Origin: Toxoplasma gondii ME49
Taxonomy: Eukaryota > Apicomplexa > Conoidasida > Eucoccidiorida > Sarcocystidae
Direction: 5' to 3'
DNA length: 64,000 bases
Assembly: GCF_000006565.2 (NCBI RefSeq)
Contig: NC_031478.1
Coordinates: forward strand, 7,222,343 to 7,286,342
Each line of letters begins with the position of its first letter. Position 1 is the first letter of the stretch. This document shows, one piece after another, positions 34,801-47,833 of this stretch. The position numbers and the translations under genes are program-made. Below the pieces are notes generated by a model. It worked only from the letters and a program-made list of their open reading frames with translations, did not search any database and had not been told where the DNA came from.

Positions 34801-36575
34801 AGAAAACTTCTTCCGGGATGAGGCTCTCCACCAAGATCCGCCCGTCCAGGAAGAGAGGCGCCTTCGAAGCCATATCGTCATGAAATACTACCGAGGCATG
34901 CAGGTGAGCGAATACGCGAAGAAGATCAAAAGGATCCCGCCACTGAGGCAGAGAACATGTCGCGCCTTCAAGGGAAACGTTTTGCAGAGGCGCGCAGGTG
35001 GAAGAAGAGAAGGAGCGAACGCGTAGATGCGTCCATGAGTAGATAAGCATATTGGATCACCGTGACGAAGCTGATTCCAGAGAAATGCATACGAGGAAAG
35101 AAGCTACACGGGCATGTCCACGGTTTCCTGCATCGAACCGTCTGTGGTTCAAGCGAAGCGAAGCGCGTCTCGCGCTTGCACAGAGGTGGAGCGACACCAT
35201 CCCCGAAACGACAGAAGTGTGACTTGTACGGCTTCGAACAACTCCAGAAAGACGAAAGAAACTCGGGGACTTTGAACGTCTGCAGAGGACGATTCGTGAC
35301 AGGAGTTGTCCCTGTAGGAGTTCCGCTTTTTGGCGTCTGCACTGTCTCTGTCTCCTTCCCTCCATTCTGTTGTGTGATTTCCAGACCACGAAGAAGGCTC
35401 TCTGCTGTCCAGCGCTCTGGCAGCTCCTGTCTTCGGTGTTTGTCGATAAACAAGACTTCGTCGATCGCGGCGGCCGGTAAGACAAAAAAAGGCGAAACGT
35501 CTTTCTCCACCGAGTGTAGGTCGTGTTTTCACTGTCTCCTCGCTTCTCCCGTTCCTTCTTTGTGTCTCCTTCCTCGGTTTTCTCTCCTCTCTTCTCTCTT
35601 TTCTCTTCGTCATCGGCGTCCCTTCCGTGTCTATTCGCCTGCCCAGTTTAGAGGCTACCTCCCAGCAGGAAGGTGATGCGCTTCTTCTAAACTTCACTTT
35701 TCTCCTTGCTTGTGTTGTGCCCTGTTGAGCCATCGTTTTTTGCCTCGATCCACTTGGCTTTTCGTGAAGTCCTTCGCCTCTTTTTTCGGAAGGGCTGTCG
35801 CTCGGATGTTTTATATTTCTGAACACTTATAAAAGTGAATGCGTGGAAAAGAATCTGAGGACGACCTCGGAGAAACTCAGTGGATGCAAAGTTGCTCTTG
35901 ACTGCAGGGTGTGGGTGTGGGCGAGGGGGCGCTTTGGAATCGACACAAGTCCATCGATGAGGACTGAAAAAGACTTTCATTCAGGTCCCGGACCGCTGTA
36001 AAGGATAGGCACTCCCTCGAGACATGACGAAAGTGGATCAGGAGTCTCCGGTTTTCACTTTCCTCATTTGTTTCTGCCTCTCCTTGTTGGGCGGACAGCA
36101 TGGCGTATGTCTCTCTCGTCTTCGGTTTTCTTTTACCGCGCTGCGCTCCCTCGTCTTCTTGGCTCTGTCTCGGCTTCGCAGCACGGCGGAGCAGCAACGG
36201 CGCCTCGACCGCCTGGTGGAGGCACGAGAGGCGTTGTACACGAGAGAAAAAGAAATGAAGAGACAGTTGCTCGAACTGGAAGAGGAAAGCAAGAAGGACT
36301 TCGACGAAGAAGACCATCTGCCGAAGCACCGTCTCAGACGCGAGTCTGTGAGTGTTTGCTTTTTATACCTTTGCAAACAACCCGCAGAGAAAAGACAGCA
36401 CACAGCGAGAAAGAACAACTCTCCAAAAGACGAGACGCTGAAAAAAAAGAGGAGCAACCTCCAAGACGGGCAAAGAAACGAATTCTGCGCCGCGCCTTCA
36501 ATACAGAAAACGTCGACACTCTGCAGACACACACATCTAAGCAACAAAGCACCTGCGTTCCCCTTCGCAGCATAT

Positions 36576-36613
<38 letters not shown>

Positions 36614-38896
36614 AAATATTTGTATGTATGCATTTGTATTTATGGACATTTGGCCATGTTTCCGTGTCGACACACTTTTATCACTATAGTTGATCTCTAA
36701 GTATTTTGCAAGAAATGCTCAAATATATATACATACATATACATATATATATATATATATTCTAGATTTGTACGGTTGTGTGCGTATGGTCTGGGGGTGT
36801 CATTTGGAGAGGTGCATGCATGCGTAGGAGCGGAGACCTTGAGAGAAGCGGGGAGTTCGTGGGGGGTGGTCCACGAGTGAGTACATCCTTGGTTTTGAGT
36901 TGTCAGTGTCTTTTGCTGCGCTTCTAGGTGGGCTCAAAGAAAGAACAGGAGGAGGAGATGCGAGCTCTGAAGAGAGAGCTGGAGAGCCTTCGCGAGGAGA
37001 TCTTCGAAATTACGGAGACACTCCACGACCTCAATCGCTCGTGGGTTCTCCGACTGGCTTTCCGCTTCGAGGAGCAGCGGGACTCGCCGTTTCACGACAG
37101 TGGCGTTCTCCTTGGGAAGCGACTCTGGGTCTCCGTTCGAGGACTTGTTTTCTAGTTCGAGCGTCACTTCAGGGCTGCGTTGAGCGCTGGTGTTGTTCGC
37201 CTTTCAGGACCGAGCAAGTGTTCTTTGTGGCCATGTTCTCGTCACGACTTTTCCGTTGTCCGTTGTCACTTTCCCCGCCAGGAATCGCGAAGAGCTGGAG
37301 AAAGCTGAGGGTCTCCTCGAGAATCTGCGCCTGCTCGTCTGCGCGGTCTTGCTGATGCCTCCTTCTCTGCCCAAGTCCGTCGCCGTCACGCCGGGGACTC
37401 AACTCTCTCTCGTCGTCACCATGCTTCAACAGAGGAAAGAAAAGGTGAAGAAAAAGGAAGGAATCCCCGTGTGTCTCTGTTCGGCTCTTCTGCTTGACCT
37501 CTCCACGTTCTCGTCTTCTCTCTGTCTCTTCTGAAGAGAAACAAAGTCGGTGTGGATGTAGGTCTGTCTCTCGAGAAACCACCATTCTCCGAATATAGGG
37601 CGCATCTCTGTCTTGCTTTTTTTGCCAGGCTCTCGCGCTGTCGCCCCTCCATCCGGGTGGCTCTAGCTTGCTGCACTTGCTGCTTCGCGACACTCACTTT
37701 GATTTATTCGGCAGAATGCAAAAATCCTTCTCGCTCGTCGAACTCGCATCCGCCTCCAATCCTCAAGGTGCCTTCCACGTGATCGTGTTCACTTCTTCCT
37801 CTCCTGCCCGTCCATGCGTCGTCTGGCCGATAATCGTAGACACGGACAGTCAACGAGCTTGAAGCAGATATATATATATATATATATATATGAACATGTG
37901 TGAATGCATTTGCGAAGATGCCGAACAATGTATGTATGCTCATAAATTTATAAATGCGTACATACAACTGCACATGTGAACATGCACACTCGAGGAGATG
38001 GATACATGTATATATATATATATATATATATGAATATACGTATATGTAGTTGCGAAGATGCTGAAAGATGCAACTAGGTGATGTGGATTTAAATCTGCGT
38101 ATACGTGGATATATGTGAATGTGCCTGAGCGAAGAGTGTGTTTTGTTTGACTTGTACCAGAGCAGGATTTTTACGACGTCGAGAAGATGACGGGAGGCCT
38201 GGGACGGTGGGCTGTGACGCATGTGCATGCGGAGCTGATGGAGAGAATTTGGACGGTCCTGCGCACCGTCCACGGAGTTGTCTCCGCCGTGCCGCCTCTC
38301 GCGTTCGCGGAACTCATTGCCGAGGTACGCGACGGAAAAGGAAGAAATCGACCATTCACAAAGAGCGCAAAACGTTTCTGCACTCTAAAAACACAGTTTA
38401 GCCATATAAATACCTATTTATGTGTTTATGTGTAGATGGGTATCTGTTTTTGGTTATTTGGTTATACATCGACAGAAGGACGGAGAAGTTGAAATTCGCA
38501 CTCTCACCGTACGCAAGCCCCTCCTGCACATCGGCATTTTGCACACTTGAATGTCTATCTGTCTATCTGTATATATTTTTATATATATTTTTTTATTGTT
38601 TTTGTATGCGGAGATGTGTCTCCGAAGGAGCGTCAGAGGCATCTACACATGGTTCTCTCTCCACCAACCAACACTGAAAGGAAAGACACAAATAAAAATC
38701 AGTGCACAAGCATTACTGCCTTCACCCATAAATAAATATATATATATATATATGCATTGTAGATATATATCTGTGTTTAAGTGTAGATATGTGTTAGTGA
38801 ATTTGGCAGATTCATGTCAATCTCTTCCCATCCATCTACTCAAGAAACGAAAGATGAATCTCTATCACAAAATCGCGCTTGCCCTCACACTTCTAC

Positions 38897-38939
<43 letters not shown>

Positions 38940-39021
38940 TATATACGTAGAATTAAGTATATCTATATAGTTAAATATATGTATATAGAAGAAATATGCA
39001 TTCAAGTATATATACATATAG

Positions 39022-39053
<32 letters not shown>

Positions 39054-42000
39054 TTTTTGTGCCTGTGCTTTGTCAGATCACTGCGGGAGTGCCTCTTCGG
39101 AGTTCTGTGTCCTCTCGGGCGTCTGCGTTGGGTGGGTCTGGTGCGCCACCGCGTCGGCGTGGAGTCCCGGTCGATCTTCAGCAGGCGTCGCACGAGCATA
39201 TCAAATTTCTTTCTCGTTTAGACCCTCTGAAAGCTCGCCAGGTTCTGCTAGCGGAGCGCGTGGTGGCGGCTGAGCAGCGGAACCGAAAGGGTGCTCAGGT
39301 GCGTGTGTTTCACGATCAAAGGCGCTTCGTCGACTACGAGCGTCTCTTCCTCTTCCGCTCTCTCGCCCTGAGGCCGTTCGACCTCGAGGAGCCCTGTGCC
39401 GATGCGCAGCACGAAGCAGAGACGCCGGAGAGAGGGCGTGGAGACGCCGCGGAGACAGCAGAGCGGGGACAGAGTGTCTCCGCTGCGTCGGCGAGTGTCG
39501 GGGAAAAAGAGAGAAGAAAGAGAGAGGGAGAGGCGAGATGCGGCGGTGTGGCGGGATCCGCCTTCGCCAGCGCCTCGAAGGCAGCCTGGCTGCGGACGGC
39601 GCTGTCGAGGGAAGACCTTTGCGCTCTGCAGAAGTTGATCGCTGGATTTCTCGGTATCGATGAGCAATTCACGGCGCCAGTAAACCCAGAGACCCTCGAG
39701 AACGACATGTACTGCGGCCGCTTCTACTCGCTCGCGTTTCTGCTCGAGGCAGCGATCAAAGAGCTCCTGAGAGAAGTCGACGCCGACTACCACTGGCCCT
39801 GGGATGCAGAGGTCAGAGACGCTTCTCTTCGTGACTCTTCAGAGTCAAGCATGCTGTGTTCAAATCGACTTCGATCCCAAGTGTCCTTGAAAAAGCGTCC
39901 GTGAAGAAATCTCGAATCACGTCTCATCCAGAAAACATCTTAAAAATCTGCGGCCGGACGGGAGAGAGGAAGAAAAAGGCAACGAAGAGCCGCGAACACG
40001 AGACAGCCACCGAGAGATGCACGGAAGAAACAGGCACAGAGAGTGGCGGAGAAAAAGCCACAGGCGAAAACGCTGAGACCCAAGCATAACGAAGAAGGCG
40101 TTGTATGCGTTGACCGCACCTCGTTCTCTTTCTCTCGTTTGCTTCTACCTTTTTTTCCTCAAAGCAGTTTTTCGATGGTCAGAGACTGAAGGGAGAAGCG
40201 AGCCGTCGAGCGCCCGACAAGCCAAGCACAGAAGTCCTGTTCGCAGTCCTCCGCTTTCGCGCTGCGCGTTTCTTCGCGCCACCCTGTGTTGCCTCCTCTC
40301 CCTCATCGCTCTCCTTGCTCGGCATTTTCGTCCCTGTGTTGTTTGCAGCTGGTGCTTGACTTGATTTCCTGGATTTTCGCGTACCAAGTGACGTACTTCA
40401 AGGCGGTAAATCGCCTGCGAATCGCGCATGCACGCAGCCGCGCAGGCGCAGCCGCACCCGCGCCGCTGGACCGAATCGACATGATTTTCTGTCTGCAGGG
40501 CTACGAGACGGCGCTGGTGCAGGACTTCCTGGTTGGCCTGCTGCACCGAGCCGTATTTGTGTTGTCTCTTTCCCGCGGTGCGCGGCCTCTCCTCCTCTCC
40601 TGTCTCCAGTGTCTGCGGCAACTGCTACGGCTGCTGCAGGTCCACGTCAACTCGAAGAAGACGGAGATCGTCGAGGCGGTCAAGACGCAGCTTGCGTCCT
40701 GGATCAAGCGCGGGGTGGTGGGCACCCTCGCACATGTCATGAAGACCTTTAAACACTCGTCCTTCGAGCCTGACGTCTTCCTCTACGCGCTGGAGATCGC
40801 CCTTGTCTTCGCGAGTCTCTTGCAGGCTGTCGGCGGGCAGTGCGAAGTTCCTGGCTTGCCGCGCCGAGGCCTGGGCATGCAGCGCCGAGGCGGCAGACGG
40901 CCCGCCGGTCTCCTCATGGACGACGACGAAGGCCTCGACGGACTCGCAGACTCAAACGCGCCGGACTTGTCTGCGCCCACCGGCTCGAGAGTCGTCACAG
41001 TCGACGATGTAGTCAAGGAGTTCCTCAAGGGAGAAATCATTCTCCAAGCCATGCAGATGGTGCGTTTTTCGGAACGAACAACGAAGGGGAGGGGAAAGGA
41101 AAAGAGGGGAGAAGGGGAAAATTAACAGATGAAGGAAAGAAAAGAAAACAGAAGCGGGGATGGCGAGGCAGAAGGGAGTTATCTATAACGAAGCGACTTC
41201 TCTCAGAAACGGGGAGGAGGTTAACAGGTGGTTCCAAACAGCGAGAGGACAATCACATTTTCAGAAAAAGAGAACAGGTCCACTCGCGAGTAGAGGTGAA
41301 GAGGAGGGGGAGAAATGAAGAAGAGAGAATGTTGAAAGCGTTGTCAAGGATACGATTTCCCATGTTAAAAAACGCCTTGGTCCCGCGCACATTTCCTTCG
41401 TTCTGCCTTTCAGTATCTTTCTTCACTTTCTCTTCTCTCTTTTCTGCACCTGTCCTCCTGTACTCGTTCTCTTTTCTCCTTTTCCTTTCGTATCCTTTTA
41501 TCACTGTCCCTCTTCTTCCCTCGCCTTCTGCGCAGCTGTCGCACTACTCGACGAACGCGGTGGCGGTGAACTCCGCGCTGATTTCTTTCTTCGAGTTGAT
41601 TCTTTCGTACAAAGGCGGTCAGGCAGAGAACGCGGCGTTTTTCTTCGACCTCTCCTACTTCCTGATCTTCCGGAACATGCTGAACGACGTGGAGGCGCGA
41701 ACCGACCCCCGCGTGTCTTGGGTTCTGGCCTTTGCAGAGACCGTCGTCGAGCGCTTCTTCTTCCTCTGGGGCGGCGACTCGCGTCCCGGCGCAGAGACGG
41801 AGTCTTCGGATGCGTACTCAGGAGGCCCGCAGGACAGAAACGAAGACGGAGAACGCGAGGCTCGAACGGGGGAGAAGAGACAAGATGACGAGGTCGGGGG
41901 ATCCGCAGACGCTTTGCCTCCAGGCGCGGCGCGCACGGGCGAGGAGGCAGAAGAGGGGAACGCGTTTCTTCCCCTCGAGCTGCTTTTCTCGAAGAAAAAG

Positions 42001-45000
42001 TCAGGGAGAACTGGTTTTGGAGACTCCGTTGCTGGAGACGTTTTCTGTTCCACGTCGGAAGGTTCGTTCGCCTCCGTCTTCTCCAACTATCGCTCTGGGT
42101 CAGACGCTCTCCTCCTCGCGGCAATGGACGAGCAGCTGAAAACGCAGGGCTTCGTCGCGCCTCTGGATGCAGCGGCAGAGTGTCGGCGAAACCTCCAGGA
42201 CGACCTCGGCTTTTCCGGGAGAGAAAGCGCAAACAAATTCGACAAACACGAAGACGAACTCCTCATTCGAGAATTCCTCACTTACCGAGATGTACGTCGA
42301 CGGGCTCACCTTGCTTTTCTGTTCCAGAAAAAACGGCACTGGGAAAGGCGATTCTCGCGCATCTGCCGTGGATACGGTCGCCGTCTGGAGTGTCTGGCTC
42401 CATCAGTCTTCCTCGTCTCTTCCTCTGCTGTTGTTTTGAACGACGCTCTCGTCTCTTCTTCGGTGCTCTCCTCGTTCTTCCGCCTCCTATGCACTCTGCT
42501 GTCTACTCTCAGATTCGCTTCTCTCCTTCGCACTCTGTAACCTTTCTCTCTCTCCCTGCTCGCCCTGCGCCACCTGTCTCCTCGCTCGTGCGTCTATCCT
42601 GTGGCTTTCAGATCAACAACTGGGACCAGTACATCGCGACGACGTTGGGCAAGACGGCGCGAGCCGTCCGGAAGCGTTTGCAGCAGCTGCGTCTGTCGAA
42701 TCCCGATGTATTTCCCCCGGATTTCGCTCCCGACGAGGACGTTTTTCTCTCTTCACGACGCACTTCCGTGGACGCGTTTGCGGCCGCAGAGCCGCCCGCC
42801 GCCGCAGGTGTGCCGCCTCTCCTTGGCGCTGTGCAGGCTCTCTGGGCGGAGTTCTCTGCGCTTTCGGATGGGGGCGACACGCTGCCTTTCTCGCGCTTCC
42901 TCCAGAGTCTCGCGGAGAATTTCGCAGACGCCTGTCGCCTCAGAGAAGTGCTCCGAATGGACGCGGTGGAGACGGGGCAAGAGCCCGCAGCAGCCTTCTG
43001 GGAAGCCGTGGCGGTCGAGGAGCCTCTCGAGGGCGGCGAGGCCTCCGTCGCGTTGCTGGACAGCGCAGCGTTCAGACGCCTCATGCAGGTTATGGGTGCC
43101 GAGAGGAAGGCAGAAAGCAAGGACAACGAAGTCGAAGAAGGTACCTGGAAAATCCCAGCAGACCATCCGCAAGAAATCCTTCGCGCTGCAGTCGAAAAAC
43201 TCAAGGAGCTCGTCGGCCTTGAGCAACAGGTGAAGAAGGGAGGCAGAAGAGCGGTGGGGTCGAGACGGCAGACGCGGCGCACCGCGAGAGACGTGAGAGG
43301 CCTTGTGGATTACGGAGGGACATGCAGGAAGAAGTCTAAGGAACAAATTCAGGTTTCGTCGTGGTGACGCTTCGTCTTCGTCTCCCTTCACGTGGCTCGA
43401 CTTGCTTCCTCGCTTTCCACCTTTTCTTCGTGAATCTGGAATGTCTCCTTCCCGCGGTGTTTGAGTCAACCTTGTCCTCGCTATTCGTCTCGGGAGACTG
43501 TTGTCTCCTGGCGGCTTGTCACTTTCTCTCTCTTGTTTCTCTTCGGGGGAGGTTTGACTTCCGCCGTCTCCTTTGCCGCTTCATCTCTGTTCACCTGGGT
43601 CCTCTCCAACTTGTTCGATTGCCTTCGTTATTTCACCCGGTTTTCTGGTTTTCCACAACAGGAACTCGACGCCCTGGCCGCGCAGCACATGCACCGCGAG
43701 CGTCAGCGAGACGAAATTCGCGCGAATCGAGTGAAGCGCCGGCCGTTCGTCTTCAACTCTGCGGCGCTCGCGGAGGCTCTTTTGAATTACCGCTTTCTTC
43801 TCCAGCGCCTGGAACGCGAGCCCCCGGGTCCAGAAGGCGAAGGAGGCGACTTGTTCTCGGAGCCTCGCGAAGAGCAAGAAATGGATCGCACGCGCGCGGC
43901 TTCAGACAGCGTTTCAGCTGTCTTCCAGCGACAACCCGCAGCTGCGATTCTCCACGATATTCTCGAAGCTTTCAAGAGTCTCTCAGCGAAGCTCATGCAG
44001 AGGAGAGAAGAAGACATGGGAGAAACCGAGGACAAAGAAACGAAGGAGAAGGATGCCCTCGAACTGAATGTAGAGGAATTTCCCTGGTTTGCGTGCGAAG
44101 CCATTGGAGAGGCCAAAGAGCTCCGCAAGACCCTCGCCGTCATGGGATGTTTCCGGGACTTCCCCGGTGGGCGAGAAGGTGAGGAGAGAAAGCGAAAGGA
44201 GACGGAATCTGGAAATACGTGCAATCAATCTTTTCAGCAGCCATATAGTCTGTAGGGTATCCTGACGCGAATGGTATGACTGCTGCGGTAAGCCGCTTCC
44301 AGGTGGGAGACTTCCATCAGACCGAAGTCGATGGCTGCCTCCTGTTGGAGGAACAGCAGCAGGTTCTTTGTGACTGTGCGTCACGCAAAAGATGTCGAGT
44401 AAGAGTAATGAGACACAGGCAAGTTCTGTACGGTGTACGTACACCACGGAAAAACGGTGTTTCGAATCGGTTGAGTCGTCGAGAGGTATCGGACGATTTC
44501 GCTGTCGACAAGGTCTGTCAGTCTCCACACATTCTTTTCTCGGTCGCCTCTTGGAGGCTCTCTCAGGGATAGCTCCAGTCTTCGCTCTAGAGAAGTTTAC
44601 AGAGTCACCGAGTTTATTTTTCTGTGTTTTTAAAAGAGGCACACGCCTTTCGAGTAACGCTTTAGGTCGGCCGGTACGGAATGTCAAAGCGAACGCTCCT
44701 CAACTGAGAAAAGAACGCAAGGTTGAACTGCACCGGAACCATCGTTTCTATGGTTCTATCGCAAACCACTGAGATAGTGACGCTGCGTTTCCGGTGTCGA
44801 CACAGGAGTTTTTGTCGTTGTTCTTGTGCCAAGCAGACGAAGGAAGCGCACAGATTCGATGGCAAGTTCCTCTCGATGTCGATGCGGAAGTCTTCGGCGA
44901 TCGTGTTGACGCCTTCGCGAACTTCGCATCCAAAGATCTCGATGTGAGTTCTCCGCAGTTGCCTGCAGAAAGTTCTTAAGGTGAAAATCTTGCGCAAGTG

Positions 45001-47464
45001 GAGATGTACGGATTCTGACGATAACTCATTGGCATCTGTATATATATATATATATGAATATATATATATATATACCCATATACATATTTATGTATATCCC
45101 TCTCCCGGTTATATACAGGTGTACACTTTTCGCGGAGGGTGTAAATGAATTCGTAGCTGTATCTACATACATGTATATACGGGTGGATGTATATCGGCTG
45201 ATACGGACCTTGGTGAAGATTTGTGTCTGTGTGAACAAGTGAATATGCATGTATGCGTATGGATTTGATGCGTTTTCTTATCTGTCCCGTGTTGAACATG
45301 CAGAGTAGCGCCTGCAACTACATAGGATACCAAAACTCGTACATGGGTACGTATAGGTGTCTATGTATGTACAAATTCGAGTTTCTTTCCTGGTTGCATC
45401 TGTGAAGGCTTTCCTTTTCGTTGCCATCTCGGTGTTTCTTCATATACGAATACTCAGCTGCGTATGCCTGTACGCCTTTGAATGTGTTTGCGTTTGCATG
45501 TGTGAAGGCCGTCGTTTTCTGTCTGTGTTCCTTTAGGAACTGGAGATGCTTGTCCAAGGTGTGCGCGGCGACCGAGTGGATCGCAGCCGCGGCGACGAAG
45601 AAGAGCAGACTTGGGAGGACGGCGACTCTCAGGACGTTTCTCGCGCGAAGCATAAGCGCGAAGGCGGTCGGAGTCGGCACTCGAAGAAGAAAGATCGGTC
45701 GCCTTCTCGACGGAAGAAGAAAGAGAAGAGCCATCAGAGTCGGCCGCTTCTCCTCACTCTGCAGAAACTGACGAATGCAGCCTCTTCGGGGTCGGGGCTT
45801 CTGCCCGAGAAGCCGACGACGCGGCACCGCTATCTCCTCGCGTCCAAGTTGTTTCTGTGGCGGGAGTTTCTTGAAAGCGATGAAGTCAATCGCGAGCTGC
45901 TCCACGGCGACCGCCCCCTGCAGAGACTGCTAGCCTGTCTCAGGGAGTGGAACGCGGAGAGAGTGGCGGTCGTCGAACGCGCAGCAGAAGAGGCAGAAGA
46001 CAGCGACGAAGAAGAGTCTGTGATCAGACGCCTCCAACCGCCCCACCTCGTCCTCACGGCTCATGGAGGCCAAGAAGAAGAAGTCGCGTTCTCCGCCTCC
46101 TCAGCGAGAGCAGGCGAAGGAGACGGAAAAGTGAAGGAAGGAGAAGAAGGAGAAGAAGGAGAAGAAGGAGAAGGAGAGAGAAGACGAGCACCGGTTGAAG
46201 AGACAGAAGAGGGTGGCGTCCGCTTTCGAGTTGTTAGAGGGGTCCTACCGAACGTCGCGGCGGGTCTCTGGGTGTGCGCGGCACTGGGAGGGAAGCCCGT
46301 GGAGTCGTCGGAGAATCGCGAGTTTCTTTGGAGAGCTGAAGAGCGCTACCTCCCCTCTTCCTGGCTTCGGAAGCAACTCCGAATTCTCGAACTGGTGCTC
46401 TTGAACCCGCAAATGCAAACAGCCGCCGGCGTCCAGGTCGAGCTCGGCTTGATCCGCGAGGTCATGGAGCGCGAGGAAGAGGCCATGCGAGAGAAAGAAG
46501 CTCAAAGAGAAGAAGAAATGGAAGAGGAAGAGAACCTGGACGACGAGGAGACAGGCGAGGACCGAGGGCAGAACGAAGGTGCAGAGGCGAAGATAAGAAG
46601 AGAGCAGGACAGCAAGAAAGAGAGATCACCAACTCGTGGAGAGGAAGCAGATGGGGATATGGCGGACGTGAGTTCGAGAAGCATGTCGCCGAGGGACAAG
46701 ACGTCGAAGGAGAGAGACGAGAACATGCAGGAAGAAGACGATTTCGATCTCGTTCCTGAACCGGAGGACTCGGCGGAGGCTTCTCTCTCCCCGAAGAAGG
46801 ATCCAGAGAACAACGTCTCCGACGTGGATGAAGACTACGAGATGTTTCTTGAGCCTTCAGACGGAGCACTCTCTGACGACGCTCTGTTCGACGCTTGGGA
46901 CGTCGTAGGAAGCGAAGACGAAGAAGAGAACGCAACAGGTCCTCGCTGCAGCGACGGAAACCTGGCTGGTGCAGATCTGCTCGCGTGTCTCATCGACGAT
47001 CTCGAGGCCTTCCCAGTGAAGCGCGGGACGTCTGAAAACCCACGAGATCGTGAGACGCGCCGTCCGAAGAAGCGAAGCAGAGACACCGGTGCCACAGGCG
47101 GCCCGCCAGCTCCGGAGGGAACTGCGGACGCAGCCGACGCATGTGAAAAAGAAAACGCCGCGCCAGAGAGGGGCGCTGAAAGAAATGCGAGAACCGACCA
47201 AGACGTCGACAGAGTCAAGAAGCTCATGCGAAGTCTGGACACAGCATTCGCTGAGTTAGAACAGGTACGCACAAGGGGGAGGGGGCGGTTTAACACTCAG
47301 GTCGAACAGACACGAGAGCTGACAGAGAAAAGAAATACACGCAACAGCAGCTGCGTCTCGTCTTGCAAAAGCTGCCGAGTAAAAGCCTCCCACAGCTGTG
47401 TCCGATCTCTCGCTGATCCTGAAAAAATCCGTCGAGGTCTGCATGGATGATGTACAGGCATGCA

Positions 47465-47510
<46 letters not shown>

Positions 47511-47833
47511 CATATATGTATATATGATGTATATATCTGTATATATTTGTGATACATAAACACGTCTATGGGGATGGTGTAGAGGTCTCTGAGAACGCAG
47601 TAATATCAGCATGCAGAGACAGGTAGGGAGGTGACTGTAGAGAACGGAAAGACCCCAGAGGGGTAGCAACGCGGAGAGGTTAATATGGGATGGAGACTTT
47701 CGTGGAACTAGCGGTGTGGAGAGGCTTGGCGCCAGAAGCAGCGAGTGTGCACATAAGTTTATTTCGTTTCTGGAAGGAAAGAGTTTGGCTGAGATTGTGT
47801 TCTCCTGGGTGCTCTCAGGTCCGAGGCGAGTAA
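31880..47833 (+). CDS. TIMELESS: Timeless/Tof1/Swi1 replication fork protection protein
   Basis: Timeless/Tof1, with Tipin/Csm3, stabilises stalled replication forks in the nucleus. Exons: 31880-33226, 33942-34118, 34658-34903, 35385-35476, 36182-36347, 36928-37040, 37282-37444, 37629-37767, 38161-38324, 39077-39811, 40349-41059, 41536-42291, 42612-43229, 43662-44178, 44837-44943, 45537-47264 and a possible 15-nt last exon at 47819-47833; 2597 residues. The N-terminal helical core begins near 405 (AVRQLKDVNLLLKR) and continues through LLENLRLLVCAVLLMPPS and SLAFLLEAAIKELLRE. Characteristic segments are YSTNAVAVNSALISFFE and LSYFLIFRNMLND (about 1355-1405) and the C-terminal Myb-like LIREFLTYRD/INNWDQYIATTLGK (about 1593-1620). 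The first 400 residues are acidic and Ser-rich, and the last 580 are charged. Human Timeless has about 1200 residues. The ATG at 31880 is the first after a pyrimidine-rich leader. The 3' end is the least certain part. Confidence 0.87.
36581..36609. repeat. (TA)n tract in Timeless intron 5
   Basis: A long TA run lies in the intron 36348-36927. A second, at about 36743-36760, lies in the same intron. Confidence 0.9.
37869..37891. repeat. (TA)n tract in Timeless intron 8
   Basis: This TA run is the first of two in the intron 37768-38160. Confidence 0.9.
38009..38031. repeat. (TA)n tract in Timeless intron 8
   Basis: This second TA run in the intron 37768-38160 is followed by GAATATACGTATATG. 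Its flanks resemble those of the first tract (TGAACATGTG against TGAATATACG). Confidence 0.9.
38737..39051. repeat. Cluster of three (TA)n tracts in Timeless intron 9
   Basis: TA runs at about 38737-38753, 38900-38934 and 39024-39051 lie in the intron 38325-39076. The last ends 25 nt before the exon 10 acceptor AG, so it occupies the place where the polypyrimidine tract would normally sit. Confidence 0.9.
45039..45074. repeat. (TA)n tracts in Timeless intron 15
   Basis: Two adjacent TA runs, separated by a short TGAA interruption, lie in the intron 44944-45536. Confidence 0.9.
46134..46173 (+). repeat. GAAGGA-type microsatellite coding for a Glu/Gly run in Timeless
   Basis: A purine-only tandem repeat of about 9 nt (GAAGGAGAA) lies within Timeless exon 16. 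It encodes GEEGEEGEEG in the charged C-terminal region. Confidence 0.85.
47469..47530. repeat. (TA)n tracts near the Timeless 3' end
   Basis: A long TA run is followed by shorter CATATATA/TGTATATA repeats. It lies between the last long Timeless exon (ends 47264) and the proposed terminal exon. Confidence 0.9.
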
